64,000 bases of DNA from Metridium senile (Eukaryota; Cnidaria; Anthozoa; Actiniaria; Metridiidae). The notes beneath the pieces were generated by a model. That model made no database searches, was not told where the DNA came from, and saw nothing but the letters and a program-made list of their open reading frames with translations. Where the stretch lies: positions 19,954,311 to 20,018,310 of the forward strand of contig OX459095.1 in the NCBI GenBank assembly GCA_949775045.1. Direction: 5' to 3'. Every line of letters begins with the position of its first letter. The first letter of the stretch is position 1. This document shows positions 52,436 to 64,000 of the stretch, one piece after another. The position numbers and the translations under genes were made by a program.

Positions 52436-53257
52436 CCTCTCACTAGTAAAAACATTTGACGCCATTTTGGGTTATGTTGAACAGTTCTTTCAATGTAAAT
52501 CATTACGTTCTTGTGTGTTAACACCAAAAGCAGCGATAACTTATCACCTCTTATGGACCACTTATGGCTGTCAACGTTTTACAAGTAGTCTTAAATGGTT
52601 TCGCCTTTTACTTAAAGGTGCCGTCATGTCTTGATAGAAAACAGTGAAAGCCATTAAAACACGTCAAAATGAAAGCCAAACTGGCAAGAGAAAGGAAAGC
52701 GGAAAAAAAAGAAAGTTTGAATATTATTTTCTGTTATGAAATACTTGGGAAGATGTAGGAAAAAGCCCTGAGAAAAACAGTAGGAGATATCGACTAGCCG
52801 GTACGCGCAGATTCATTGAGAGATAACATGGATTTCTATAAATTTACAGCTAACCTGAGTTTCAGGCCTAGGAAACTGAACCTCTTAAAGAGCATCTTTT
52901 ACAGTTTAAATACAAGGTTATAACATGTATTAAGAATAAGAATTTAAAATATACAATAGGGTAGAGAAACAACGATCCGGTTTCCCTTACTTCATCCTCT
53001 GTTTCTCCATTTATTTACTTGCTTTGTTGTTCCTGTTAGTGTTTATTTGTTTGTTTATTGTTTGGATGGTTGGATGGTTGTTCCTTTTGTTTTCGTTTAA
53101 TAGTTTTTACCTTGCCTGTCATAAACAAGGAAGATAGTTATTTAGACATCAAAGTTGTTTGTGCTACTAATAGGGTCTATGGTTTGGATAATATCACCCT
53201 AAGGAGTATCGATGCTGACGTCCAAGTCTGAGTGCTCAATTAGACCCATTGACTAGC

Positions 53258-53690
53258 AAGACGACAAACTGTTTGTTTTTCTCGACCTGTTTTTAGCCTT
53301 AGTTTTAAGGTTGTATCTTAATTGTGATAGATCCTTTTAGGATATAAGCAGCACCATGCATTTCAATAGATTTTGACGCTTTCTTCATTAACCATAGCAA
53401 GACGACAAACTGTTTGTTTTTCTCGACCTGTTTTTAGCCTTAGTTTTAAAGTTGTGTCTTCTTAATTGTGATAGATCCTTTTAGGTTAAGCAGCACCATT
53501 TCAATAGATTTTGACGCTTTCTGCATTAACCATAGCAAGACGACAAACTGTTTGTTTTTCTAAACCTGTTTTTAGTGTTAAGATAGTCATCCCTACTAAC
53601 ATTAGCCTTAGTTTTAAGGTTGTATCTTAATTGTGATAGATCCTTTTAAGGTTAAGCAGCACCATTTCAATAGATTTGACGCTTTCTGCA
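53258..53690. repeat. Triplicated 125-150-bp segment
   Basis: GCAAGACGACAAACTGTTTG, then ACCTGTTTTTAG, TTAATTGTGATAGATCCTTT and AATAGATTTTGACGCTTTCT recur three times (about 53258, 53398, 53535). Copy 3 carries a small insertion. No coding role seen. Confidence 0.85.
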
Positions 53691-54589
53691 TTTTGTTTAT
53701 GATTCCGGCGCTAGTATGGATGACACGATTTCTCATTTTCAATTACAAGACACTACGTTTCAATGGTACCTCTTTTATTATTCCTAGGAAATTCAAGTGT
53801 TGGTGTACTGCTTTACTCTGTTTATTTTTAATGGATCTCACTGAGTCAAACACGATTTCTAAAGATTTTCAACTGAAACACACTGTTCAGTGGTACCCCT
53901 TTTAATTCTATTTTAATCTTATTATATATTCTGTATGCCTCTTGTCATCTACCCCAATAAATCAAACATTGAACATACTGATTTCTGAAATTTTTAAAGC
54001 TACAATTTAGACTTTTAAGTTTTGATTACTATCTTCTCCTCATTTGAGGTGTAATATTCATATTTTATACGTCACGTTTTTGATTGCACGTTTTTGTCAA
54101 TGATGACCCCCAATGGAGCCTCTCTTTGTTTTAAAAACATTATTGTTAAGATTAAAATTAATTTAACCTCATTTCTTTCTGCCTATAGTTCAGATCTGTA
54201 GAGATTTTCAAAAATATCATTTTACATTTGTACTAGTCGCTTCAAATGTTTTTATTTGTTTAATTTCTTTACCGTTCGTGCTCATAATCAACTTCTCTTG
54301 GTTTAGTAGCTTGGTTTCTCTTTCACTCACTCTCCGACAGATATTCGCAGTCTTCGATATATCAGTCTAAGAGGGAGTTCGGAGAACTACATCTCCCCAT
54401 GATCAAGTAAGTAACCCTCTGGGGGAATTCGATTTCCGTGGATTTTTATCCTCGTATATTAGTATTATATTAGGGACAGTCTTCTGTGTATGTTTGACCG
54501 GTTGTCTCATGCATGCATGTGTCATTATGTCCCAAATCAGCTCTGCTTGTTTGAGAGACGTTTTTTAAAAAGTCAGCCGTTGGCTTATA

Positions 54590-57010
54590 TAGTAAGTGGA
54601 TGGATGGATGGATGATTGGATATTTGAATGAATGGATGGGTGAAAGAATAAATGAATGAATGAAAAACTGAATGAATGATTGAATGAAGGAATGGATGGA
54701 TGGATGAATTTTTGGATAATTGAATGAATGAATGGATGGGTGAATGAATGGATGGGTGAATGAATGAATGAATGGGTGATTGAATGGATGGATGGGTGAA
54801 TGGATGGATGGATGGGTGGATGAATGGATGGATGGGTGAATGAATGGATGGATGGATGGATGGGTGATTGAATGGATGGATGGGTGATTGAATGGTTGGG
54901 TGAATGAATGGATGGGTGAATGAATGGATGGATGGGTGAATAAATGGATGGATGGGTGAATGGATGGATGGGTGAATGAATGGATGGATGGGTGAATGGA
55001 TGGATGGATGGGTGAATGGATGGATGGATGGATGGGTGAATGGATGGATGGGTGAATGAATGGATGGATGGGTGAAAGAATAAATGAATGAATGAAAAAC
55101 TGAATGAATGATTGAATGAAGGAATGGATGGATGGATGAATTTTTGGATAATTGAATGAATGAATGGATGGGTGAATGAATGGATGGGTGAATGAATGAA
55201 TGAATGGGTGATTGAATGGATGGATGGGTGAATGGATGGATGGGTGAATGAATGGATGGATGGGTGAATGAATGGATGGATGGATGGATGGGTGATTGAA
55301 TGGATGGATGGGTGATTGAATGGTTGGGTGAATGAATGGATGGGTGAATGAATGGATGGATGGGTGAATAAATGGATGGATGGGTGAATGGATGGATGGG
55401 TGAATGAATGGATGGATGGGTGAATGAATGGATGGATGGGTGAATGAATGGATGGATGGGTGAATGAATGGATGGATGGGTGAATGGATGGATGGGTGAA
55501 TGGATGGATGGATGGATGGATGGATGGATGGGTGAATGAATGGATGGATGGATGAATGGATGGGTGAATGAATGGATGGGTGAATGAATGGATGGATGGG
55601 TGAATGAATGGATGGATGGGTGAATGAATGGGTGAATGAATGGATGGATGGGTGAATGAATGGATGGATGGGTGAATGAATGGATGGATGGGTGAATGGA
55701 TGGATGGATGGGTGAATAAATGGATGGATGGGTGAATGGATGGATGGGTGAATGAATGGATGGATGGATGAATGAATGGATGGATGGATGGGTGAATGGA
55801 TGGATGGGTGAATGAATGAATGGATGGGTGAATGAATGGATGGATGGATGGATGGGTGAATGAATGAATGGATGGATGGGTGAATGAATGGATGGATGGG
55901 TGAATGAATGGATGGATGGGTGAATGAATGGATGGATGGGTGAATGAATGGATGGGTGAATGAATGGATGGGTGAATGAATGGATGGATGGGTGATTGAA
56001 TGGTTGGGTGAATGAATGGATGGGTGAATGAATGGATGGATGGGTGAATAAATGGATGGATGGGTGAATGGATGGATGGGTGAATGAATGGATGGATGGA
56101 TGAATGGATGGATGGATGGGTGAATGGATGGATGGGTGAATGAATGAATGGATGGGTGAATGAATGGATGGATGGATGGATGGGTGAATGAATGAATGGA
56201 TGGATGGGTGAATGAATGGATGGATGGGTGAATGAATGGATGGATGGGTGAATGAATGGATGGATGGGTGAATGAATGGATGGGTGAATGAATGGATGGG
56301 TGAATGAATGGATTGATGGGTGAATGAATGGATGGATGGGTGAATGAATGAATGAATGGGTGAATGAATGGATGGATGGGTGAATGAATGGATGGATGGG
56401 TGAATGAATGGATGGATGGGTGAATGGATGGATGGATGGGTGAATAAATGGATGGATGGGTGAATGGATGGATGGGTGAATGAATGGATGGATGGATGAA
56501 TGAATGGATGGATGGATGGGTGAATGGATGGATGGGTGAATGAATGAATGGATGGGTGAATGAATGGATGGATGGATGGATGGATGGGTGAATGAATGGA
56601 TGGATGGGTGAATGAATGGATGGATGGGTGAATGAATGGATGGATGGGTGAATGAATGGATGGGTGAATGAATGGATGGGTGAATGAATGGATGGATGGG
56701 TGAATGAATGGATGGATGGGTGAATGAATGAATGAATGGGTGAATAAATGGATGGATGGGTGAATGAATGGATGGGTGGATGGATGGGTGAATGAATGGA
56801 TGGATGGGTGAATGAATGAATGGATGGGTGAATGAATGGATGGGTGAATGAATGAATGAATGGATGGGTGAATGAATGGATGGGTGAATGAATGGATGGG
56901 TGAATGAATGGAGGGCTGAATGAATGGAGGGCTGAATCGATGGGTGAATGAATAGATGGGTGAATTAATGGATGGATGAATGGATGGATGTTTAAATAAT
57001 AGAATGAATT
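54590..57010. repeat. 2.4-kb GGAT/GAAT/GGGT minisatellite
   Basis: Tetranucleotides GGAT, GAAT and GGGT arranged in higher-order units such as GGATGGATGGGTGAATGAAT. A 500-bp segment (about 54650-55000) recurs at about 55075-55390, showing larger duplications. The 900-codon minus-strand frame (His-Pro-Ser-Ile-His periods) exists only because the 4-bp unit lacks stops; it is not a gene. Confidence 0.95.
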
Positions 57011-60000
57011 AATAAATGAAATGAAATCTACCCCTAACCCTAGCTTGTAATCCTTCCTACGAATGGCTACTGACGAGAGAAAAATAAAACAAAAAACATA
57101 ACCGAAAGAGAGAAAGTTTGACACGAAGATAAAATCACTCAAAAGAAAAGAAGAAATAATAAAAGATATCAATCTACTGGAAAAGGAAAAAACTCATAAC
57201 AAAGAAGAAAGAAAAAAACGAGGAAACAAATAATAAAAAAGGGTATCTGAGACATATAAAAAAAATAAAAAAAACTTATTTTACCTGAGTATGTTAAAAA
57301 AAATCATTTTTTTCATTTCAGTCTTATTTTTCAGTATATGGCTACTAACAAAAACATCAATTGAAACAAAGCAAGTCAAAAAGTCCCTACGGGCATAACT
57401 CCCCTTCTACGTGGTGCACTATCGATGTCACATAACAAACTAGCAACCCTATCTTACAAGATCCTTTATCAGATATTTCTCACTTTAAATCAGATAAGTT
57501 ATACTACAGTTAACGAGTTAGGTATTCAGGCAGTTTACAGTTAAGAGCCGGGCCTTTTTGATCCTTTGATAACTGCAGATATAGGAGCCCAAGTTGTTAA
57601 CTAAAAAAAATTTGCATACGAATTTGCAAACAATTGAAGAAATCTTTGAGAGTTCTCGAGAAAAGGAAATCACACAACAAGGTCATTACCAATGTCTTAA
57701 AACTCTTGCTTTGCCTCGAGATCAATTGACGTTTTCTGTAGCGATAACAAATTAAATCAATGAAAACATACTTAGGGTCGCTTATATCCATTACCAGTAT
57801 TAACACTGCATAGTGCTTAAAGTCACTTTTCGAGGACAGGTGAGATGTATATATATAGTTCTTGTCGTTTCAAGAACACATTATGGCCGTAAGTTTTCAA
57901 ACTACATCAACTAAATGTTATTTTTTTCTATGACTTTAGATCATTTATCTTTATAAGTAAAAATGTGGACGCAAATTGAATAAATCTATCTTAAAATTCT
58001 ATTAATCGAAGAAAGTTTTTCCCAGTATTTCACCTATTATAAATATGATGATATTAAGCAGTGGGGCATAGAATCCAGAAGTGCAGCAGAAAATCCCATT
58101 AATTGTAGAAATTGTTCTCAGTATTTAATCTATTAAGTAGTATGGCTGGTATTTCATATACCAGCTAGCCATCAACCATATGTCACCTAAAATCATAGTA
58201 TACGCTGTCTTTTAATTCATGTTTTCGTTCAAATTAACCATTCCTTTTTTCGTATTTTCCTCCGAACTAATATCCCCAAAGACCCATTAATTCGATAAAC
58301 ACTTTAGTCGAAATATTTTAGTTTGGCCAAATGTCACTTATCCGAGTGTTTTTATAGCAAACATGGTCTTACTCAAGATCGCATTTAGTAAAAATCCAGA
58401 GTGCATCCGGCAGGTGTTTGAGAGCCCATCGAGTACATTATAACTTGGGAAGGGAGGGGAGGGTAGGATTTCTAATAAACTGTCCTGACAGAGTAGAACG
58501 AAGAAGTAGTAGAACAAAAACACTAAGACCATGAAATAAAATAATATTGATAATGTGTAATAGTTTTAATTTTTGTATATTAGTCACTATTAAAAACAAG
58601 TAAAGTTGTAATGAGGTATTGTTTCTTTTTGTATTTGATATTTCTAGTTGAGTCATGCAGTTATAGTGACTAAATAGTCGCTAAATAAAAACTATTAGTT
58701 AGTAACTATTTTGTTTGTATTTCATGGTTTTAGTGCTTTCGCTCGATGGTAATAAAATGTTAATAAATAAAAATAAAGTTACTGGAAAAATTGATAAAAA
58801 AAAAATGAAACTGATATATGAATAAATTTAAATAGAAAAAAGGATGCGAATAGAAAGAATAAAATTGACTTAAATGTGAGCAACCAAAAGAGAAAACTGA
58901 AATGAAATAAAAAGTAAAAAATTAGAAACAAAATGAAAATAAGGGTATAGCAAGTCATAAAAAGTGAACATGTGCATAAAAACTAACAGAAGAAACAAAA
59001 TATGGAGAATATAACATTAAAATGAAAAAACGCAATTAAACGTCCAAGTAGATTATTAACAAAATAATAATAATAACAATTTTATTTCATGAATATTTTT
59101 ATTTGACTGCAACGTTTGACTGGAAAACATCGGCAAATTATAAGAGAAATATTTTTTCAAAATGATTCCAAAAGCTTTTCCAAAACACATTGAAATACGT
59201 TGAAATGAGCATACGCATGCGTGAAAAAATCCATTTTTTTCTAGTTATTAATAGGCTAGCTTGTATTATAGGAATATTCGAGAATTGTTTCAGAAGTATT
59301 TTGGGTATGTCACAAAATGTTCAGGAAGCTGAAATAAGTATGGACAGAAAGATATAAAATGTACGAGAAAAAGAAAAAAACTTTCTAAATCACTTGTATC
59401 ACTTGTATTGTTTTTCAGGAATATTTTTTGATTTTGGAAATGTTTGGAAAATGACGCAAAACTATTTGAAAATTATCGCAAAATGTTTCATGAAAAGACG
59501 ACAAGAAAGAGGACAAAAACACCGACTTTAACTTTTTAAATTTTATTTGTTACTTTTTTGTTTTATGGATTTTTAATTTTTGTTTATAGCTATGGATATA
59601 TTTAGAATATTAACGCAAAGAACATTCATCTTCATATTTCAATGTTGTTTTATATAAATTTAAGATGTTTTTAGAACTATTTACAACTGAATTGTTGCAA
59701 AACTTACACCATGTTCAAACAAAAATGTTTTTCGTTCACTTAATGTTTAATAGTGTTGTGTTCCTGACCTTTTTCTGGCATCATTGTATACTAAACGAAA
59801 GACAAACAAAACAGTCATTAAAGCTTAGCGGATTCTAATAGACTTCTTCGTGTTCTTACTATACATAGTAAAGCATTGTTCTTCTACATAGTATCCTAAC
59901 TACATTAGCGTGCAAAGCTACCGAACTATGAAATATTCATTTCTCTCTCCACGGCCCCTTAAGCAATGTCAATATCGTTTAAAAAGGCCTACTAATGCGT

Positions 60001-62446
60001 CTAATGGAGATGTACTCTACAAAGCCGACGTAGCAGTTATTTGTAAACTTTTAGAGTAGTTTTCGCGCCGTCCTGGTCTGGCGGTGAGTTAATTGATGTC
60101 AGACATGTCAGCAATAGATTTGTAACGAATTTTCCAGTATTTTTATAGTATTTTATTATTATATTTAATACTGTTTCAACTGAAGTTAGTTTACTACACT
60201 TTTTATTAGATTTACACCGTGTTATAGTCTAACACTACCATGCATTTAAGATAAAATTTGAAAAGCTATTAACACCGTTCTAGTGCAGTATTGATTCAGT
60301 ATCGAAACTTCTAGTGTTTTATAATATTTTCGTATGATTTTTAATGACTCATAACAAGTTTTATTATTTGGATTTACTAGGCTCTTCTACAACCAGAACT
60401 ATATTTGAATACTTGCAATAAATTTAAAATTATAAATTTAAAATGCTTTCTTTCAATTAACATTGACAGCACAAAACATTAGTTAAAGTCAAGTGTATAT
60501 CTTCTGTTTCTTCTTCTTCTTGAAACACAGCTTTTAATAGCGTACTTAAAACTGTTGCTCTAGTTCTCTTGATTTCTTATGTGTTTCTTTGACTTATTAC
60601 GACTGAACTGTTAGTAAAAATGGGTATATGTTAGCCTAAATTTATAGTATATTTATTATAAGTATGCATAAAATCGTAGGTGAACGATAGCGATTGAATA
60701 TCGGCGATCCTATGTGAACCAGCTCGCTCTAACTTAATGATGTACGATTCACTATGATTGCCTGTTACTGCTTATATATTTCAGTATATAATATATAAAG
60801 TACATTTTTTTCTCTTTGGTTTTAGAAAAGGGCCGTTAAGATGCCGCAAACGTAAGATATCAAAGATGATTTTGTAGTTATACCGACGCCCGCAATGTAT
60901 TGTCAAGCGGTTACGTGCTAACAGGTGTTTCTTCGTGATGTCCTTATTTTACTCATCAAGCTGAACAGAAATATGAGCCTCACTTAAAGATGTACATGTG
61001 AAATAGAGTATCATGGTTTAAACCAGCCATATTTTTCTTGTTTTGAAATGATAGTACCACGAATAAGTGGCCATCAAAGAATAGCCTCTTTATTCAGTGT
61101 TTGGTTACTTACTGAGACAGTGCAACATGGGAAGGTATTTACTGCCTTTGTGTTCTCAAAAACAAGCTTCTAGCAGTCACGGTATTTTTATTCGCGTATT
61201 TGATAACAAATAGTACTATTTGGTACAATAAACAAGCGAAATATTTAACACCTTTTAAAGAGGAATTAAACGAAGCTAGAGTACATCTAGATTGAAGTAT
61301 TGTGACTTGTCGCTGTTTGAATCTTGGCCACGCGTTTCGACCAGAGACTAAACGGCGCTAGTTGGTCCAGCACTTAGCCTATAAATGGAATGACTTCTAC
61401 CATGAAAAACCGCAATTTTTCACCAACCCGAAAGAAGGAATTTTGTCTGTTTTGGGGTAAAATTCTTAACGGGAAAAAATGGCGAAAGTGTGATGTTCTG
61501 ATAAGCGGCAGATGGCACTTTGGAGCGAGTTTTTTGTTTGATTTTTGTCGCAGGGCATTGTCATGACACTGATGAAGGTAGAGAATAGGCTCGTAGTGGG
61601 AGACCACTTTGCGTTCACGTCACCCTCTAACGAAGGTCCATTCTTTGTAGAAAAACATATGTAAATAAACAGTCGGACGCCGATCTGTTTTGACATGTCC
61701 AACCAGAAACAACACTGTATTTACTGCACGCTAAAGGTAAACCATTGTGGCAAAGCTTTCCGCTTCATTCGGTATCTTTCATTGGTAGAGTATACCCTGC
61801 AGCTAAACACCCTCAAGCTAGGCGCAAGCGCTTTCGGAAAAGACTTATAGAAACAATTGGTTGAACAATAGTCTTCAAATTGCGCGATTTCCCTCGTTTC
61901 CATAATCCACAAGGAATACAAAAGATCACTAAGGGACGGTTGTACGGAACAAAAGCGCTCAATGTCATTGATTTTACCCTGTCATGCACAAACTGTCAAT
62001 ATTGAACTTGACAGGAATAGTTGTAAACACAAAACTAAACTATACAACGACGTGAACAAAAACTGATGTTTTCCTTCATGGTTAATTGGACGGTAACCAG
62101 AAGACATATAAGAGAACACTCACTTACTCTTGACACTCGCAACAATCAATGTCAGTAAACTAACTCCTAATAAAATACAGATAGTTTCTCTAATTGGCAA
62201 AAATAAACTAGTCAAGATCTTTCCAGTGTCAAGGAAAAGATTAGCAGCTGGTTTCGACGAAAAGAACCACCCACCGATTGAGGTACCGTCAGCACGCATA
62301 AATTTCACGCAAGACACAGATATCGAATACAATCTGTTGGACTACCCGGGAGGGGAGACTGGTGAAACCTAGGTCTTTCAACAACAACTGCAATTTTACG
62401 TTACTCGTGAGTGAGAGAAGAGCAACGTTAGAACCGCACCAACAAC
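57011..62446. other. Intergenic region upstream of Lhx1/5
   Basis: 5.4 kb, AT-rich, with little visible repeat structure compared with the rest of the window. No coding frame with recognisable content. Its length in front of a developmental regulator makes enhancers plausible, but no specific site can be named. Confidence 0.5.
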
Positions 62447-63474
62447 ATGGTTCAGCAATGCGCCGGTTGTGAACTTCCCATAGCTGATAAATTTCTTTTC
62501 AAAGTTTTAGACCGTGTATGGCATGCAAATTGTGTACAATGTAACGACTGCAAATGTTCTTTAAGTGAGCGTTGTTTTTCCCGAGATGGAAAACTGTTTT
62601 GTCGAGATGATTTCTACAGGTTGGTACAATAGCTTGTGAGAATTGTATTAACCTATGATATCCAATATGCGATATAATATTGGTCACTGTTTAAGTGTCA
62701 TGTCTAAGACTGATAAATCACTTGTTTTTTTAATTTGTGTACAGGCGCTTTGGAACCAAGTGTTCTGGATGTGAGCAAGGGATTTCACCTAATGACTTGG
62801 TCAGAAGAGCAAAGCACCTAGTTTTTCACGTCGACTGCTTCGTTTGCTCATCTTGTAAGCGACAAATTTCCACCGGAGACGAGTTGTATTATATTGGAGA
62901 TGGCAGTTTCATTTGCAAAGACGATTATTATCAGCATCACCAACAACACAACTCAGACGGTCAGTCACTTGGAATTATATACTTGCTTGATATTGAGTTG
63001 TTGATCAATGCCGGCTTCTATTTATTGCCAATAAGTGTATTTTTCTCACTTCGTTATTGTATGAATTATTTGTAGATGTCGATGATGACTCTAAAGATCT
63101 AAGTTATGGTTTAGATGAAGATTTGGATACTGCTCTTTCAAGCAAACGTCGTGGCCCAAGAACCACTATCAAGGCTAAGCAACTCGAAGCACTGCGCTCT
63201 ACTTTCGCAGCAACTCCAAAACCATCAAGAAATATCCGAGAAAAGCTAGCACAAGAGACCGGGCTAAACATGAGGGTGATTCAAGTATGGTTCCAGAACA
63301 GAAGATCTAAAGAGAGACGCTTAAAGCAATCTGGTGGTCAAACACAAACCTCAAGAAGTAACAGACCATCAAGAAGATCAAGAAGCACAAGACTAGAGAG
63401 TCAGGATGAACTAAATGAGAACGACACAGATCTACAATCTCCTAGCACGCCCCAAATAGGCTTTCATCCACAAG
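62447..63474 (+). CDS. Lhx1/5: LIM-homeobox factor Lhx1/5 (Lim1), 5' part
   Basis: Three exons seen: 62447-62619, 62745-62959, 63076-63474. The last ends CACAAG|GTAAG in phase 1, so the gene continues beyond the window. 262 residues are visible. LIM1 (about 5-56) has CAGC ... [11 protein letters not shown] ... CRDDF; LIM2 (about 64-117) opens [20 protein letters not shown], the Lhx1/5 signature. The homeodomain (about 150-210) has [19 protein letters not shown], then [18 protein letters not shown]; Gln at position 50. The second intron follows LIM2 and the third lies after the homeodomain in a Ser/Arg-rich segment. Lhx1/5 genes act in gastrulation and neural patterning. Confidence 0.94.
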
Positions 63475-64000
63475 GTAAGAAAGGGGAATTATCTAGTGGC
63501 CATCGTTTATCGTTATGTGTGTTTAGAAGTGTGGTTAGTGTTATATTTTTGGCTAGCAGTCTACTTGTCGCCCAAGCATATCGCTGTCATAAAGTTAGCC
63601 CTGTTGCACTTCTTAACCGCACTGCAAACAATGTCATCCGTTTTTTAACCATTTAAATGCAGGCTCTTAGAATGTTTGATCAGTCTCCAAAACACTTGTT
63701 CTGAATTGATCAAGTGTTCGCGTGTCGGCAAGTACTCACAAAGGCTTAGCTTAGTTGCTTAGCAAATGGGTTTTTTTCTTGAGCACAGAGCGTGCGATTC
63801 TTTCCACGTGCACCTAATAACTAGCTTTTACATAATGCTAAAAGTCACCAGTAAGGCTTCTAGACTCGCAACTCGCGTTACTCTTGAATAAATCATGTTT
63901 TTACTACTAAACACCGGTTAATGTATATGTATGTAACCGTAGCAGGAGAATAATAATATTAGAGATTACTTTTTGTCTTAGTGTAAAGAAGGGATTGTTA
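63475..64000. other. Start of Lhx1/5 intron 3
   Basis: Begins with a good GTAAGA donor. No further exon is visible before the window end. Confidence 0.6.

Noticed and set aside
54470..57172. 900-codon minus-strand open frame rich in His-Pro-Ser-Ile
   Set aside because: It is only the translation of a stop-free 4-bp repeat; codon pattern has a 12-base period and no conserved domain.
61325..61350. Minus-strand GAAACGCGT, also ribozyme-like
   Set aside because: No CUGANGA upstream and the base after the palindrome is G, which a hammerhead does not cleave.
62130..62372. 80-codon frame upstream of Lhx1/5
   Set aside because: No domain, no splice fit to the LIM exons, and the LIM start at 62447 is well supported.

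Overview
The window looks like AT-rich nuclear DNA of a metazoan, most likely a cnidarian and probably an anthozoan. That guess rests on intron-rich genes whose closest recognisable relatives are vertebrate-like (CCDC157, CRCP/RPC9, FBXW8, ZDHHC5/8, Lhx1/5), compact GT-AG introns, a secreted LamG-fold protein, and a dense load of short inverted-repeat elements and tRNA-derived SINEs. No species can be named from the sequence. All exon models were built by eye from reading frame, splice sites, splice phase and recalled family similarity.

Layout. 166-8634 (+): CCDC157 coiled-coil protein, 8 coding exons. 10337-12362 (-): secreted LamG/concanavalin-fold protein, 2 exons. 13634-16602 (-): ten-finger C2H2 zinc-finger protein with an acidic N-terminal repeat and a frame disruption before finger 8. 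18075-21381 (+): CRCP/RPC9, RNA polymerase III subunit, 7 exons. 22142-22223 (+): tRNA-Leu(UAG). 23665-25086 (+): paired-like homeobox gene, 3 exons. 29861-42140 (-): ZDHHC5/8-type palmitoyltransferase, 8 exons. 42429-50084 (+): FBXW8, 5 exons, head-to-head with the ZDHHC gene across about 290 bp. 62447-63474 (+): first three exons of a Lhx1/5 LIM-homeobox gene that runs past the window end.

The genes are unrelated housekeeping, ciliary-type and developmental genes; nothing suggests an operon or a pathway cluster. The spaces between exons are filled with mobile DNA: about twenty inverted-repeat (MITE-like) elements, several with visible target-site duplications; two SINE families; three decayed CR1/L2-like reverse-transcriptase fragments; (TTTG)n and (ATC)n tracts; and a 2.4-kb GGAT-type minisatellite.

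Two patterns deserve attention. First, three separate loci (15.8, 17.1 and 51.3 kb) carry a hammerhead-ribozyme-like core, CTGANGA, helix II, GAAAC...GTC, with a very short self-complementary helix III; two are followed by a shared TAATAAAA box. Similar ribozymes are known from Penelope-like elements and small animal retrozymes. Second, in four introns of three genes the 3' splice-acceptor region itself (branch-like motif, pyrimidine tract and AG) is tandemly copied just upstream of the real acceptor, giving rows of decoy acceptors.
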